NCBI RefSeq assembly: GCF_009932725.1
Contig: NZ_BLJU01000001.1
Coordinates: 282,081-346,080 of the forward strand
Origin: Pseudomonas yangonensis
GTDB lineage: Bacteria; Pseudomonadota; Gammaproteobacteria; Pseudomonadales; Pseudomonadaceae
Reading direction: 5' to 3'
DNA length: 64,000 nucleotides
The notes under the pieces were generated by a model. It saw only the letters and a list, made by a program, of their open reading frames with translations. It searched no databases and had not been told where the DNA came from. Positions 19,972-29,616 of this stretch are shown here, one piece after another. The stretch's first letter is position 1; each line of letters starts with the position of its first letter. The position numbers and the translations under genes were made by a program.

Positions 19972-21111
19972 ATGATCCCCAGAACCCTATTCAGCTCCGA
20001 CCATGAACTGTTTCGTGACAGCGTGCGCAAGTTTCTCGAGCAGGAAGCGGTGCCTCATCACCATCAGTGGGAGAAGGACGGCCATATCGATCGGGCGCTG
20101 TGGAACAAGGCGGGCGAGGCCGGCATGCTCTGTTCGCATATCCCCGAAGAATACGGCGGCATGGCTGCCGACTTTCTCTATAGCACCGTGGTGATCGAGG
20201 AGATCGGTCGCCTGGGGCTGACCGGCATCGGTTTCTCGCTGCACTCGGATATCGTCGCGCCCTACATCCTGCATTACGGCAGCGAGGCGCAGAAACAGCA
20301 CTACCTGCCCAAGCTGGTGAGCGGCGAGATGGTCACCGCCATCGCCATGACCGAGCCGGGTGCCGGCTCCGACCTGCAGGGCGTGAAGACCACTGCCGTG
20401 CTCGATGGCGACGAATACGTGATCAATGGCTCGAAGACCTTCATCACCAACGGCTGGCTGGCCGATCTGGTGATTGTCGTGGCCAAGACCGACCCCAAGG
20501 CCGGCGCCAAGGGCACCAGCCTGTTCCTGGTGGAGGCCAGCACGCCGGGCTTCTCCAAGGGCAAGCGCCTGGAGAAGGTGGGCATGAAAGCGCAGGACAC
20601 CTCCGAGCTGTTCTTCCAGGATGTGCGCGTACCCAAGGAAAACCTGCTGGGCCAGGCCGGCATGGGCTTCGCCTACCTCATGCAGGAGCTGCCGCAGGAG
20701 CGTCTGACCGTCGGCATCGGCGCCCTGGCTTCGGCCGAGGCGGCGCTGAAGTGGACGCTGGACTACACCCGCGAGCGCAAGGCGTTCGGCAAGGCTGTGG
20801 CGGATTTCCAGAACACCCGCTTCAAGCTCGCCGAGATGGCCACCGAAATCCAGGTCGGGCGGGTATTCATCGACCGCTGCCTGGAGTTGCACCTGCAGGG
20901 CAAGCTCGATGTGCCGACTGCGGCGATGCTCAAGTACTGGACCACCGATCTGCAATGCAAGGTGCTTGATGAGTGCGTGCAGCTGCACGGCGGCTACGGC
21001 TTCATGTGGGAGTATCCGATCGCACGAGCCTGGGCCGATGCACGTGTGCAGCGCATCTATGCCGGTACCAACGAGATCATGAAGGAGATCATTTCCCGCT
21101 CGTTGGTGTAA
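19972..21111 (+). CDS. Acyl-CoA dehydrogenase
   Basis: A 379-residue flavoprotein of the acyl-CoA dehydrogenase family, which introduces the alpha-beta double bond in acyl-CoA. Landmarks are the FAD-binding segment [37 protein letters not shown], the core [14 protein letters not shown] and the C-terminal [16 protein letters not shown]. The substrate chain length cannot be read from the sequence; medium- to long-chain or branched acyl-CoA are possible. I used ATG 19972 because AGGT precedes it; an in-frame ATG at 19954 would add six residues. It is transcribed away from the GlxA-type regulator. Confidence 0.92.
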   Translation: MIPRTLFSSDHELFRDSVRKFLEQEAVPHHHQWEKDGHIDRALWNKAGEAGMLCSHIPEEYGGMAADFLYSTVVIEEIGRLGLTGIGFSLHSDIVAPYILHYGSEAQKQHYLPKLVSGEMVTAIAMTEPGAGSDLQGVKTTAVLDGDEYVINGSKTFITNGWLADLVIVVAKTDPKAGAKGTSLFLVEASTPGFSKGKRLEKVGMKAQDTSELFFQDVRVPKENLLGQAGMGFAYLMQELPQERLTVGIGALASAEAALKWTLDYTRERKAFGKAVADFQNTRFKLAEMATEIQVGRVFIDRCLELHLQGKLDVPTAAMLKYWTTDLQCKVLDECVQLHGGYGFMWEYPIARAWADARVQRIYAGTNEIMKEIISRSLV

Positions 21112-21181
21112 TGGGTCGTGGTTCATCGGGCGAACTCAGGCGTCGCCCGCGGCTCCAAGGCAGAAATGCCTGGAGAGCCTG

Positions 21182-21895
21182 ATGACCCGATTGAGCGATC
21201 TGGCTGCCACCCCGTTCGCGGATTGGGACGGCAGCCCGGCGGCCGCCCGCGAACTGCAGACGCACCTGGCCCGGCAAGTACGACTGGAGGATGATTATCC
21301 GCCGCTAAGGCGCTTGGCGGGCGTGGATGTCGGCTTCGAGGAAGGCGGCGCCATCACGCGCGCTGCCGCAGTGCTGCTGGATGCCGAGACGCTGCAGCCG
21401 CTAGCCGAATGCGTGGCACGCATTCCCACCAGCATGCCCTATGTGCCGGGGCTGCTGTCCTTTCGCGAATTGCCCGCCTTGCTTCGAGCCTTGGCTGATC
21501 TGCCGCAGGAGCCGGATCTGGTCTTCGTCGACGGGCACGGTATCGCCCACCCGCGCGGCTTGGGTATTGCCGCGCACCTGGGCGTGGTCAGCGGCTTGCC
21601 GACCATTGGCGTGGCCAAGAAGATTCTTACGGGGCATCACGCCGAGCTGGATGAGGCTCGGGGTGCATGCGTCGAGCTGCTGAGCAGGAAGGGCGAGCGA
21701 ATCGGCTGGGTGCTGCGCAGCAAGGATCGCGTGCGGCCGCTGATCGTCTCTCCGGGCAATCGGGTCAGTCTCGAGCGAGCGCCGGAGCTGGTCATGGCGT
21801 GCGTCAGGCGTCACCGCCTTCCCGAGCCAACCCGGCTGGCCGATCGCCTGGCCTCGCGACGCGATACCAGGAGCGATCAGCCGTCACTCTTTTAA
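21182..21895 (+). CDS. nfi: Endonuclease V (deoxyinosine endonuclease)
   Basis: Endonuclease V nicks DNA at the second phosphodiester bond 3' of deoxyinosine and so starts repair of deaminated adenine. The 237-residue protein has the family motifs: RLAGVDVGF with the first catalytic aspartate, the [11 protein letters not shown] wedge (PYIP-type), [19 protein letters not shown], and GVAKKIL. It lies 70 bases after the acyl-CoA dehydrogenase gene. Its stop codon overlaps the stop of the convergent aldo/keto reductase gene by four bases. I recall it elsewhere in P. aeruginosa, so this position may be lineage-specific. Confidence 0.95.
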   Translation: MTRLSDLAATPFADWDGSPAAARELQTHLARQVRLEDDYPPLRRLAGVDVGFEEGGAITRAAAVLLDAETLQPLAECVARIPTSMPYVPGLLSFRELPALLRALADLPQEPDLVFVDGHGIAHPRGLGIAAHLGVVSGLPTIGVAKKILTGHHAELDEARGACVELLSRKGERIGWVLRSKDRVRPLIVSPGNRVSLERAPELVMACVRRHRLPEPTRLADRLASRRDTRSDQPSLF

Positions 21896-22929
21896 GGGGC
21901 CGGGTTGGGTTGGCCCTTGTGAATCGCCTCGATGCCGGCGAGCACTTCCTCGGACAGCTTCAGCTCGGCGCTGGCCAGGTTGCTGTCCAGCTGCTCCAGG
22001 CTGGTGGCCCCGATGATGTTGCTGGTCACGAAGGGCTGCGCGGTGACGAAGGCCAGGGCCATTTGCGCCGGATCCAGGCCGTGTTCGCGGGCCAGGGCGA
22101 CGTAGCGCGAACAGGCTGCTTCGGCCTGCGGGTTGGTGTAGCGGGCGAAGCGGCTGAACAGGCTGATACGTGCACCGGCCGGGCGGGCGCCGCCCTCGTA
22201 TTTGCCGCTGAGCATGCCGAACGCCAGCGGTGAATAGGCCAGCAGACCGCACTGTTCGCGAATCGCCACCTCCGCCAGACCCACTTCGAAGCTGCGGTTG
22301 AGCAGGTTGTAGGGGTTCTGGATCGATACCGCGCGTGGCCAGCCGCGGCTCTCGGCCAGTTGCAGGAATTTCATCGTACCCCAGGGCGTTTCGTTGGACA
22401 GGCCGATGTGGCGAATCTTGCCGGCCTTGACCTGCTCGTCGAGCACTTCCAGGGTTTCTTCCAGCGGCGTGAACTCAACGTCCTTGTGCTTGTAGCCGAG
22501 CTGGCCGAAGAAGTTGGTCGGGCGCTCCGGCCAGTGCAGCTGGTACAGGTCGATCCAGTCGGTCTGCAGGCGCTTGAGGCTGGCATCCAGCGCGGCGACG
22601 ATGTGCTGGCGGTTGAACTTGAGCTGGCCGTCGCGGATGTGCGTGATGCCATTGCCGGGACCGGCGATCTTGCTGGCCAGAATCCAGTCGGCGCGGTCGC
22701 CCTGCCGCTTGAAATAGCTGCCGATGATCTGCTCGGTCCTGCTGTAGGTTTCGGCGCGTGGAGGCACCGGGTACATCTCGGCGGTGTCGATGAAGTTGAT
22801 GCCGCTGGCCTTGGCCCGTTTGATCTGGGCATGGCCTTCGCTCTCGCTGTTCTGCTCGCCCCAGGTCATGGTGCCCAGGCACAGTGCGCTGATTTCGAGA
22901 CCGGTTCGGCCTAGCTTGCGGTATTCCAT
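21892..22929 (-). CDS. tas: Tas-type NADP-dependent aldo/keto reductase
   Basis: A 345-residue aldo/keto reductase of the Tas subfamily (E. coli Tas is 346 residues). The N-terminus [19 protein letters not shown], the catalytic tyrosine segment [12 protein letters not shown], the active-site region [17 protein letters not shown] and [14 protein letters not shown] fit. The natural substrate is not known; E. coli Tas can suppress a tyrosine auxotrophy. ATG 22929 has AAGGAG nine bases upstream. The 3' end overlaps nfi by four bases in convergent orientation, with no terminator between the genes. Confidence 0.93.
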   Translation of the reverse strand: MEYRKLGRTGLEISALCLGTMTWGEQNSESEGHAQIKRAKASGINFIDTAEMYPVPPRAETYSRTEQIIGSYFKRQGDRADWILASKIAGPGNGITHIRDGQLKFNRQHIVAALDASLKRLQTDWIDLYQLHWPERPTNFFGQLGYKHKDVEFTPLEETLEVLDEQVKAGKIRHIGLSNETPWGTMKFLQLAESRGWPRAVSIQNPYNLLNRSFEVGLAEVAIREQCGLLAYSPLAFGMLSGKYEGGARPAGARISLFSRFARYTNPQAEAACSRYVALAREHGLDPAQMALAFVTAQPFVTSNIIGATSLEQLDSNLASAELKLSEEVLAGIEAIHKGQPNPAP

Positions 22930-23105
22930 GAAGTGCTCCTTGGGTAAAAGAGTCATACAAGCAGGTTGAATTTTTTTTCGCAATCAGGATAATCCGGCAC
23001 CTCTTTCTGCGGTGGAAGTGATGCGCCGCCTGCCGAAGAATCTTGCCGTATTGTGGACGCGCTGACCCGAGCCCCCGATAGCGTCCGTATGCGGCTGCCT
23101 TTGAC

Positions 23106-23134
23106 TTGTCAAAGTACGCACTATCCAGTAAGAT
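23106..23134 (+). promoter_or_regulatory. Sigma70 promoter of rplM-rpsI
   Basis: TTGTCA (23106-23111) and TAAGAT (23129-23134) are spaced by 17 bases, 44 bases upstream of the rplM ATG. Both hexamers match the consensus in five of six positions. Confidence 0.75.
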
Positions 23135-23177
23135 CCGCCGTCTATTTTTTGCTGGGCGGCCCCTGAGGCTATAAAGA

Positions 23178-23606
23178 ATGAAAACTTTTACTGCTAAACC
23201 GGAAACAGTAAAACGCGATTGGTTCGTCGTTGATGCTGCTGGTCAGACCCTGGGTCGTCTGGCCACCGAAATCGCGAGCCGTCTGCGTGGCAAGCACAAG
23301 CCTGAGTACACCCCGCACGTTGACACCGGCGACTACATCGTCGTGATCAATGCCGAACAGGTGCGTGTAACTGGTGCCAAGGCCAGCGACAAGAAGTACT
23401 ACTCCCACTCCGGTTTCCCGGGCGGCATCAAAGAGATCAACTTCGAGAAGCTGATCGCTCGTGCTCCTGAGCGCGTGATCGAGACCGCGGTCAAAGGCAT
23501 GCTGCCGAAGAACCCGCTGGGTCGCGACATGTACCGTAAGCTGAAGGTGTACAAGGGTGCCGCTCACCCGCACACCGCTCAGCAGCCCCAAGAACTGAAG
23601 ATTTAA
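23178..23606 (+). CDS. rplM: 50S ribosomal protein L13
   Basis: L13 binds 23S rRNA early in large-subunit assembly. The 142-residue sequence is the complete family: [20 protein letters not shown] at the start, the GRLATEIA helix, and the signature region ending [17 protein letters not shown]. It is 14 bases upstream of rpsI, and the pair forms the usual L13-S9 operon. Codon use is strongly biased, as expected for a highly expressed gene. Confidence 0.99.
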   Translation: MKTFTAKPETVKRDWFVVDAAGQTLGRLATEIASRLRGKHKPEYTPHVDTGDYIVVINAEQVRVTGAKASDKKYYSHSGFPGGIKEINFEKLIARAPERVIETAVKGMLPKNPLGRDMYRKLKVYKGAAHPHTAQQPQELKI

Positions 23607-23620
23607 CGGAATAGTTCATT

Positions 23621-24013
23621 ATGTCGGCGACTCAAAACTACGGCACTGGCCGTCGCAAGACCGCAACCGCGCGCGTTTTCCTGCGTCCGGGCACTGGTAA
23701 CATCTCGATCAACAATCGCAACCTGGATACCTTCTTCGGTCGCGAAACCGCTCGCATGGTCGTGCGTCAGCCGCTGGAGCTGACCGAGACCGTCGAGAAG
23801 TTCGACATCTTCGTCACCGTTGCCGGTGGTGGTGTCAGCGGTCAGGCCGGTGCCATTCGTCACGGCATCACCCGCGCTCTGATCGAGTACGACGAAACCC
23901 TGCGCAGCCCGCTGCGTAAAGCCGGTTACGTCACTCGCGACGCCCGTGAAGTCGAGCGTAAGAAAGTCGGTCTGCGTAAAGCGCGTAAGCGTCCGCAGTA
24001 CTCGAAGCGTTAA
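23621..24013 (+). CDS. rpsI: 30S ribosomal protein S9
   Basis: S9 is a small-subunit protein whose C-terminal basic tail reaches the P-site tRNA. The 130-residue protein has the signature [18 protein letters not shown] and the conserved tail [12 protein letters not shown]. It is translated together with rplM and followed by a terminator. Confidence 0.99.
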   Translation: MSATQNYGTGRRKTATARVFLRPGTGNISINNRNLDTFFGRETARMVVRQPLELTETVEKFDIFVTVAGGGVSGQAGAIRHGITRALIEYDETLRSPLRKAGYVTRDAREVERKKVGLRKARKRPQYSKR

Positions 24014-24029
24014 TCGCGTCTACGCTTCC

Positions 24030-24068
24030 AAAAAGCGCCCAGTTTCCTTACGGAGCTGGGCGTTTTTT
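24030..24068 (+). terminator. rplM-rpsI terminator
   Basis: An A-run, the stem CGCCCAG/CTGGGCG, then TTTTTT. Confidence 0.9.
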
Positions 24069-24158
24069 ATGGGCGTGGCAAAGTGCTGCGACAACGTGCC
24101 GCATACGTGCAAGCCGCACGCGCCAAGGCTTTCGCCGTTCTCTTGCGGGGTAATTACC

Positions 24159-24187
24159 TTGTCAGAAAAGGGGCTTTTCTTTACCAT
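24159..24187 (+). promoter_or_regulatory. Possible promoter of petABC
   Basis: TTGTCA (24159-24164) and TACCAT (24182-24187) with a 17-base spacer, 82 bases before petA. The leader also has a small hairpin GGCCTG/CAGGCC at 24228-24244. Confidence 0.45.
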
Positions 24188-24268
24188 TTGGCGAATTTTT
24201 TGCGCGGCCCGATTTTTACTTAGTAGAGGCCTGAACAACAGGCCACAAAGCTGATGGGAGACGACTGA

Positions 24269-24862
24269 ATGAGCAATGACGGCGTGAATGCAGGCCGGCG
24301 TCGCTTCCTGGTTGCAGCCACCTCCGTGGTGGGTGCTGCAGGAGCGGTAGGTGCTGCGACTCCGTTCGTGGGGTCATGGTTCCCCAGTGCCAAGGCCAAG
24401 GCGGCCGGTGCACCGGTGAAGGTGAACGTCAGCAAGATCGAGGCAGGTCAGCAGATGGTTGCTGAGTGGCGCGGTCAGCCGGTGTTCATCGTGCGCCGTA
24501 CCGAGGAGATCCTGGCCAACCTGACCAAGATCGAAGGCAGCGTCGCCGATCCCGAGTCTGCTGATTCCGTGCAGCCGGAGTACGTGGACAAGAAAAACCG
24601 CTCGATCAAACCGGAACTGCTGGTGCTGGTAGGCCTGTGCACCCACCTGGGTTGCGCGCCGTCCTTCCGCCCGGAAGTGGCTCCGGCTGATCTGGGGCCG
24701 GACTGGGTTGGCGGCTATTTCTGCCCCTGCCACGGTTCGCGCTACGACCTCGCCGGGCGCGTGTACAAGGCCCAGCCTGCGCCGCTGAATCTGCCAGTGC
24801 CGCCGCACACCTACGAGACGGATGATGTGATCATCATCGGTGTGGACCAGGAGAACGCGTAA
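24269..24862 (+). CDS. petA: Ubiquinol-cytochrome c reductase, Rieske iron-sulfur subunit
   Basis: The Rieske protein of the cytochrome bc1 complex passes one electron from ubiquinol to cytochrome c1 on the periplasmic face. It has an uncleaved Tat-type N-terminal anchor (twin arginines in GRRRFLVAATSVV), then the soluble domain with both cluster-binding motifs CTHLGC and CPCHGS. The 197-residue length is standard. The stop TAA shares a base with the petB ATG. Confidence 0.98.
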   Translation: MSNDGVNAGRRRFLVAATSVVGAAGAVGAATPFVGSWFPSAKAKAAGAPVKVNVSKIEAGQQMVAEWRGQPVFIVRRTEEILANLTKIEGSVADPESADSVQPEYVDKKNRSIKPELLVLVGLCTHLGCAPSFRPEVAPADLGPDWVGGYFCPCHGSRYDLAGRVYKAQPAPLNLPVPPHTYETDDVIIIGVDQENA

Positions 24863-26073
24863 TGAGCAAGTTCATGGAATGGGTGGATGCGCGCTTCCCC
24901 GCCACCAAGATGTGGGAAGACCATCTCTCCAAGTACTACGCCCCGAAGAACTTCAACTTCTTCTACTTCTTCGGCTCGCTGGCACTGCTGGTGCTGGTCA
25001 ACCAGATCGTTACCGGTATCTGGCTGACCATGAGCTTCGAACCTTCGGCTGAAGGCGCTTTCGCCTCCGTCGAATACATCATGCGTGACGTCGAGTACGG
25101 CTGGATCCTGCGTTACCTGCACTCCACCGGCGCTTCGGCGTTCTTCGTGGTGGTCTATCTGCACATGTTCCGCGGTCTGCTCTACGGCTCCTATCAGAAG
25201 CCGCGCGAGCTGGTGTGGATCTTTGGCATGCTGATCTACCTGGTGCTGATGGCGGAAGCCTTCATGGGCTACCTGCTGCCGTGGGGCCAGATGTCCTACT
25301 GGGGCGCCCAGGTGATCATCTCGCTGTTCGGTGCCATCCCGGTCATCGGCGACGACCTGACTCAGTGGATCCGTGGTGACTACCTGATTTCCGGCATCAC
25401 CCTGAACCGCTTCTTCGCCCTGCACGTGATCGCGCTGCCGATCGTCCTGCTCGGCCTGGTGGTGCTGCACATCCTGGCGCTGCACGAAGTCGGCTCGAAC
25501 AACCCGGACGGCGTCGACATCAAGAAGCTGAAGGACGAGAACGGCGTACCGCTGGACGGTATCGCGTTCCACCCGTACTACACCGTGAAGGACATCGTCG
25601 GCGTAGTGGTGTTCCTGTTCGTGTTCTGCTTCGTGGTGTTCTTCTTCCCGGAAATGGGCGGTTACTTCCTCGAGAAGCCGAACTTCGAAGCGGCCAACCC
25701 GTTCAAGACCCCTGAGCACATCGCGCCGGTTTGGTACTTCACCCCGTTCTACGCGATTCTGCGTGCTGTACCGGACAAGCTGCTGGGCGTCATCGCCATG
25801 GGTGCTGCCATCGCCGTGCTGTTCGTGCTGCCGTGGCTCGATCGTAGCCCGGTCAAATCGATGCGCTACAAGGGTTGGCTGAGCAAGATCTGGCTGGTGG
25901 TGTTCTGCATCTCCTTCGTCATCCTGGGCGTGCTGGGTGTGCTGGCGCCGACCCCGGGTCGTACCCTGCTGTCGCAGGTGTGCACCTTCCTGTACTTCGC
26001 GTACTTCATCCTGATGCCGTTCTACACCAGGATGGAGAAGACCAAACCGGTTCCGGAAAGGGTGACTGGCTGA
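24862..26073 (+). CDS. petB: Cytochrome b of the bc1 complex
   Basis: Membrane subunit with two b-type haems and the Qo and Qi quinone sites. At 403 residues it is a full-length mitochondrial-type cytochrome b with eight predicted membrane helices. Landmarks are the haem-ligand helix segments RYLHSTGASAFFVVVYLHMFRG and LHVIALPIVLLGLVVLHILALH (given only as landmarks), and the Qo-site PEW equivalent in FKTPEHIAPVWYF. Both ends overlap neighbours by one base, so the petABC genes are translationally coupled. Confidence 0.98.
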   Translation: MSKFMEWVDARFPATKMWEDHLSKYYAPKNFNFFYFFGSLALLVLVNQIVTGIWLTMSFEPSAEGAFASVEYIMRDVEYGWILRYLHSTGASAFFVVVYLHMFRGLLYGSYQKPRELVWIFGMLIYLVLMAEAFMGYLLPWGQMSYWGAQVIISLFGAIPVIGDDLTQWIRGDYLISGITLNRFFALHVIALPIVLLGLVVLHILALHEVGSNNPDGVDIKKLKDENGVPLDGIAFHPYYTVKDIVGVVVFLFVFCFVVFFFPEMGGYFLEKPNFEAANPFKTPEHIAPVWYFTPFYAILRAVPDKLLGVIAMGAAIAVLFVLPWLDRSPVKSMRYKGWLSKIWLVVFCISFVILGVLGVLAPTPGRTLLSQVCTFLYFAYFILMPFYTRMEKTKPVPERVTG

Positions 26074-26855
26074 TGAAAAAGCTCTTTGCTGCATTTGTTT
26101 TCGCTGCGCTGCCGGCCCTCAGCTTTGCCGCCGGTGGTCATGATGTGCAATTGGACAAGGTCGACATCGATCTGACCGACAAGGCTGCCATGCAGGACGG
26201 CGCGCGTACCTTCGCCAACTACTGCATGGGCTGCCACTCGGCCCAGTACCAGCGTTACGAGCGTGTCGCCGATGACCTCGGCATCCCGCACGAAATCATG
26301 CTGGACAACCTGGTGTTCAACGACGCCAAGATCGGCGACCACATGAAGATCGGTATGAAGCCGGACGATGCCAAGGCCTGGTTCGGCGCAGCGCCGCCCG
26401 ATCTGACCCTGGTCGCTCGTGTGCGTGGCAACGACTGGCTGTACACCTACCTGCGTACTTTCTATGCCGACCCGACTCGTCCGCTGGGCTCCAACAACAA
26501 GGTGTTCCCGAACGTCGGTATGCCCAACGTGCTGGTCGGTCTGCAGGGCAATCAGGTCATCGGTTGCAAGCAGGTTCAGGTCGTTACCGACGGCAAGAAG
26601 CAGTTCGACCCGCTGACCGGTGCGCCGATCACTCACGAAGCTTGCGATCAGCTCACTATCGAGCCGAACACCGGCAAGCTGAGCGAGGCCGAGTTCGACG
26701 AGAAGATCAAGAACCTGGTGACCTTCCTGGCCTACTCGGCCAACCCGGTCAAGCTGAAGTCCCAGCGCATCGGTACCTACGTGCTGCTGTACCTGGCCTT
26801 CTTCTTCGTGTTCGCCTACCTGCTCAAGCGTGAGTACTGGAAAGACGTTCACTAA
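26073..26855 (+). CDS. petC: Cytochrome c1
   Basis: Cytochrome c1 accepts electrons from the Rieske cluster and hands them to soluble cytochrome c. The 260-residue protein has a signal peptide (MKKLFAAFVFAALPALSFA), a CMGCH haem motif (Cys51, Cys54, His55), the distal methionine region near NVGMPNVL, and a C-terminal membrane anchor (YVLLYLAFFFVFAYLLKREYW). The ATG at 26073 overlaps the petB stop. A strong terminator ends the operon. Confidence 0.98.
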   Translation: MKKLFAAFVFAALPALSFAAGGHDVQLDKVDIDLTDKAAMQDGARTFANYCMGCHSAQYQRYERVADDLGIPHEIMLDNLVFNDAKIGDHMKIGMKPDDAKAWFGAAPPDLTLVARVRGNDWLYTYLRTFYADPTRPLGSNNKVFPNVGMPNVLVGLQGNQVIGCKQVQVVTDGKKQFDPLTGAPITHEACDQLTIEPNTGKLSEAEFDEKIKNLVTFLAYSANPVKLKSQRIGTYVLLYLAFFFVFAYLLKREYWKDVH

Positions 26856-26871
26856 GTCGTCTGCTGTAGCA

Positions 26872-26905
26872 AACCTGCGCGCCCTGAGGGGCGCGCAGGT
26901 TTTTC
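26872..26905 (+). terminator. petABC terminator
   Basis: A 13-bp stem AACCTGCGCGCCC/GGGCGCGCAGGTT with a short loop and a T-run. Confidence 0.93.
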
Positions 26906-27012
26906 TAGCCTGCCATTTCTTACGGCTACCCTAGGGTCAGTCGTCTGCTACGAAAGAATTGCTCCGGCAATTTTTCCTGTTTCTGAATAATCAAAAAGCG
27001 AGGAGGATCGCC

Positions 27013-27630
27013 ATGGCGGTGACCAACAGGTTGACCTGCTACTCCGACCCCGCCGACCACTATTCCCATCGCGTGCGTCTGGTGCTCGCCGAGAAAGGTG
27101 TCAGCGTCGAGATCATCGATGTCGAGCAGGGCCGCTGTCCGCCCAAGCTTGCCGAAGTCAATCCCTATGGCAGTCTGCCGACGCTGGTCGACCGTGACCT
27201 GGCGCTGTACGAGGCGTCCGTGGTGATGGAGTATCTCGACGAGCGCTATCCGCATCCGCCGTTGTTGCCGGTGTATCCGGTGGCCCGCGCCAACAGCCGT
27301 CTGCTGATGCACCGCATCCAGCGTGACTGGTGCGTGCTGGTCGACCGTATTCTCGACAAGCGCAGCAAGGAGGCCGAGCGTCAGCAGGCGCGCAAGGAGC
27401 TGCGCGAGAGTCTCACCGGTGTATCGCCACTGTTCGCGGACAAGGCATTCTTCCTCAGCGAGGAGCTGAGTCTGGTGGATTGCTGTCTACTGCCCATTCT
27501 CTGGCGTTTGCCGGTGCTGGGTATCGAGCTGCCGCGTCCGGCCAAGCCGCTGCTCGACTACATGGAGCGCCAGTTCGCCCGTCAGGCCTTTCAGGCCAGC
27601 CTTTCCGCTGCCGAGCGCGCGATGCGCTGA
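27013..27630 (+). CDS. sspA: Stringent starvation protein A
   Basis: SspA is a glutathione-S-transferase-fold protein that binds RNA polymerase and affects stationary-phase, acid-tolerance and virulence genes. The 205-residue protein has the N-terminal thioredoxin-like domain ([24 protein letters not shown], landmark), the PYGSLPTL loop and the C-terminal helical domain. ATG 27013 has GAGGAGG upstream. It forms an operon with sspB, 13 bases downstream. Confidence 0.96.
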   Translation: MAVTNRLTCYSDPADHYSHRVRLVLAEKGVSVEIIDVEQGRCPPKLAEVNPYGSLPTLVDRDLALYEASVVMEYLDERYPHPPLLPVYPVARANSRLLMHRIQRDWCVLVDRILDKRSKEAERQQARKELRESLTGVSPLFADKAFFLSEELSLVDCCLLPILWRLPVLGIELPRPAKPLLDYMERQFARQAFQASLSAAERAMR

Positions 27631-27643
27631 GAAGGAGGAGATC

Positions 27644-28057
27644 ATGAATTCCAGTCGTCCCTATCTGGTTCGCGCACTGTACGAATGGATCGTCGATAAC
27701 GATTGCACACCGCACCTGCTGGTCAATGCCGAACATCCCGGGGTGCAGGTGCCGTCTGGCTTCGCCAGCGACGGTCAAATCGTCCTCAATGCTTCGCCCA
27801 GTGCCGTGCGTCATCTGCACATGGACAATGAGGCCGTGAGCTTCGAGGGGCGTTTCGGCGGCGTGGCGCACAGTCTCTATATCCCGACCGCAGCTATCCT
27901 GGCGATCTATGCGCGGGAGAACGGCCAGGGCATGGTCTTCGACATGGAGCCGCCGGTCGCAGGTGGCCCTGAGGGGCCGGGGCCGGATGATGACGGTCCG
28001 TCTGGTGGTGAGCCGCCGCGTCCTAGCGGTAGGCCAAGCCTGAAAGTGGTCAAGTAG
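27644..28057 (+). CDS. sspB: ClpXP adaptor / stringent starvation protein B
   Basis: SspB tethers ssrA-tagged substrates to ClpX. The 137-residue protein has the substrate-binding domain (residues about 1-110, starting SSRPYLVRALYEWIVDNDCTPHLLV, landmark), a flexible Pro/Gly-rich linker (GGPEGPGPDDDGPSGGEPPRP), and the ClpX-binding tail motif RPSLKVVK at the very end. GAAGGAGG precedes the ATG. Confidence 0.97.
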   Translation: MNSSRPYLVRALYEWIVDNDCTPHLLVNAEHPGVQVPSGFASDGQIVLNASPSAVRHLHMDNEAVSFEGRFGGVAHSLYIPTAAILAIYARENGQGMVFDMEPPVAGGPEGPGPDDDGPSGGEPPRPSGRPSLKVVK

Positions 28058-28062
28058 GAAAT

Positions 28063-28090
28063 GACAAGGGCGCCCATGGGCGCCCTTGTC
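28063..28090. terminator. 28-bp perfect palindrome between convergent genes
   Basis: The whole segment is self-complementary, centred on CCATGG, with arms GACAAGGGCGCC/GGCGCCCTTGTC. It separates sspB from the convergent BON-lipoprotein gene. It has no T-run, so it is an atypical terminator or a protein-binding site. Confidence 0.6.
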
Positions 28091-28107
28091 GTGTCGTCAG
28101 GTTCGAA

Positions 28108-29234
<1,127 letters not shown>

Positions 29235-29256
29235 TTAAACCTTGAGTGTACGGCCG

Positions 29257-29616
29257 TCAGGCATCGAAAGCGTTCTTGATCCAGTCGAGGCGAGTGGCGC
29301 CCTCAGTGCTGATGGCGACCACGTCGAAGCGGCAGGGGTGGCGGGCCCAGCGTGAGTGTTGCTGGAGGAAGAGTTCTGCGGCGATCACCAGCTTGCCACG
29401 CTTGCGCGCATCGATGCTCTCCAGGGCGCCGCCCCAGGCGCTGTGGCGGCGGGCGCGGACTTCGACGAATACTACTGTATCGCCGTCGAGCATGACCAGA
29501 TCGAGCTCGCCACGCCGACAGCTCCAGTTCTGTTCGATCAGGCGCAGGCCGTTACGTTCCAGATGCTGCCGGGCCGCCTGCTCGGCGGCTCGGCCCAGAT
29601 CGTTGTGCGCGCTCAA
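29257..29616 (-). CDS. yraN: YraN family (UPF0102) nuclease-like protein
   Basis: A 119-residue protein with the restriction-endonuclease-like fold of UPF0102. Visible residues are GRAAEQAARQHLERNGL at the start, NWSCRRGELDLVMLDGD with the acidic pair, and FVEVRAR carrying the ExK-type motif. Its role is unproven; a part in DNA repair or uptake is sometimes suggested. It overlaps lpoA by four bases (ATGA) and is probably co-translated with it. Confidence 0.93.
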   Translation of the reverse strand: MSAHNDLGRAAEQAARQHLERNGLRLIEQNWSCRRGELDLVMLDGDTVVFVEVRARRHSAWGGALESIDARKRGKLVIAAELFLQQHSRWARHPCRFDVVAISTEGATRLDWIKNAFDA

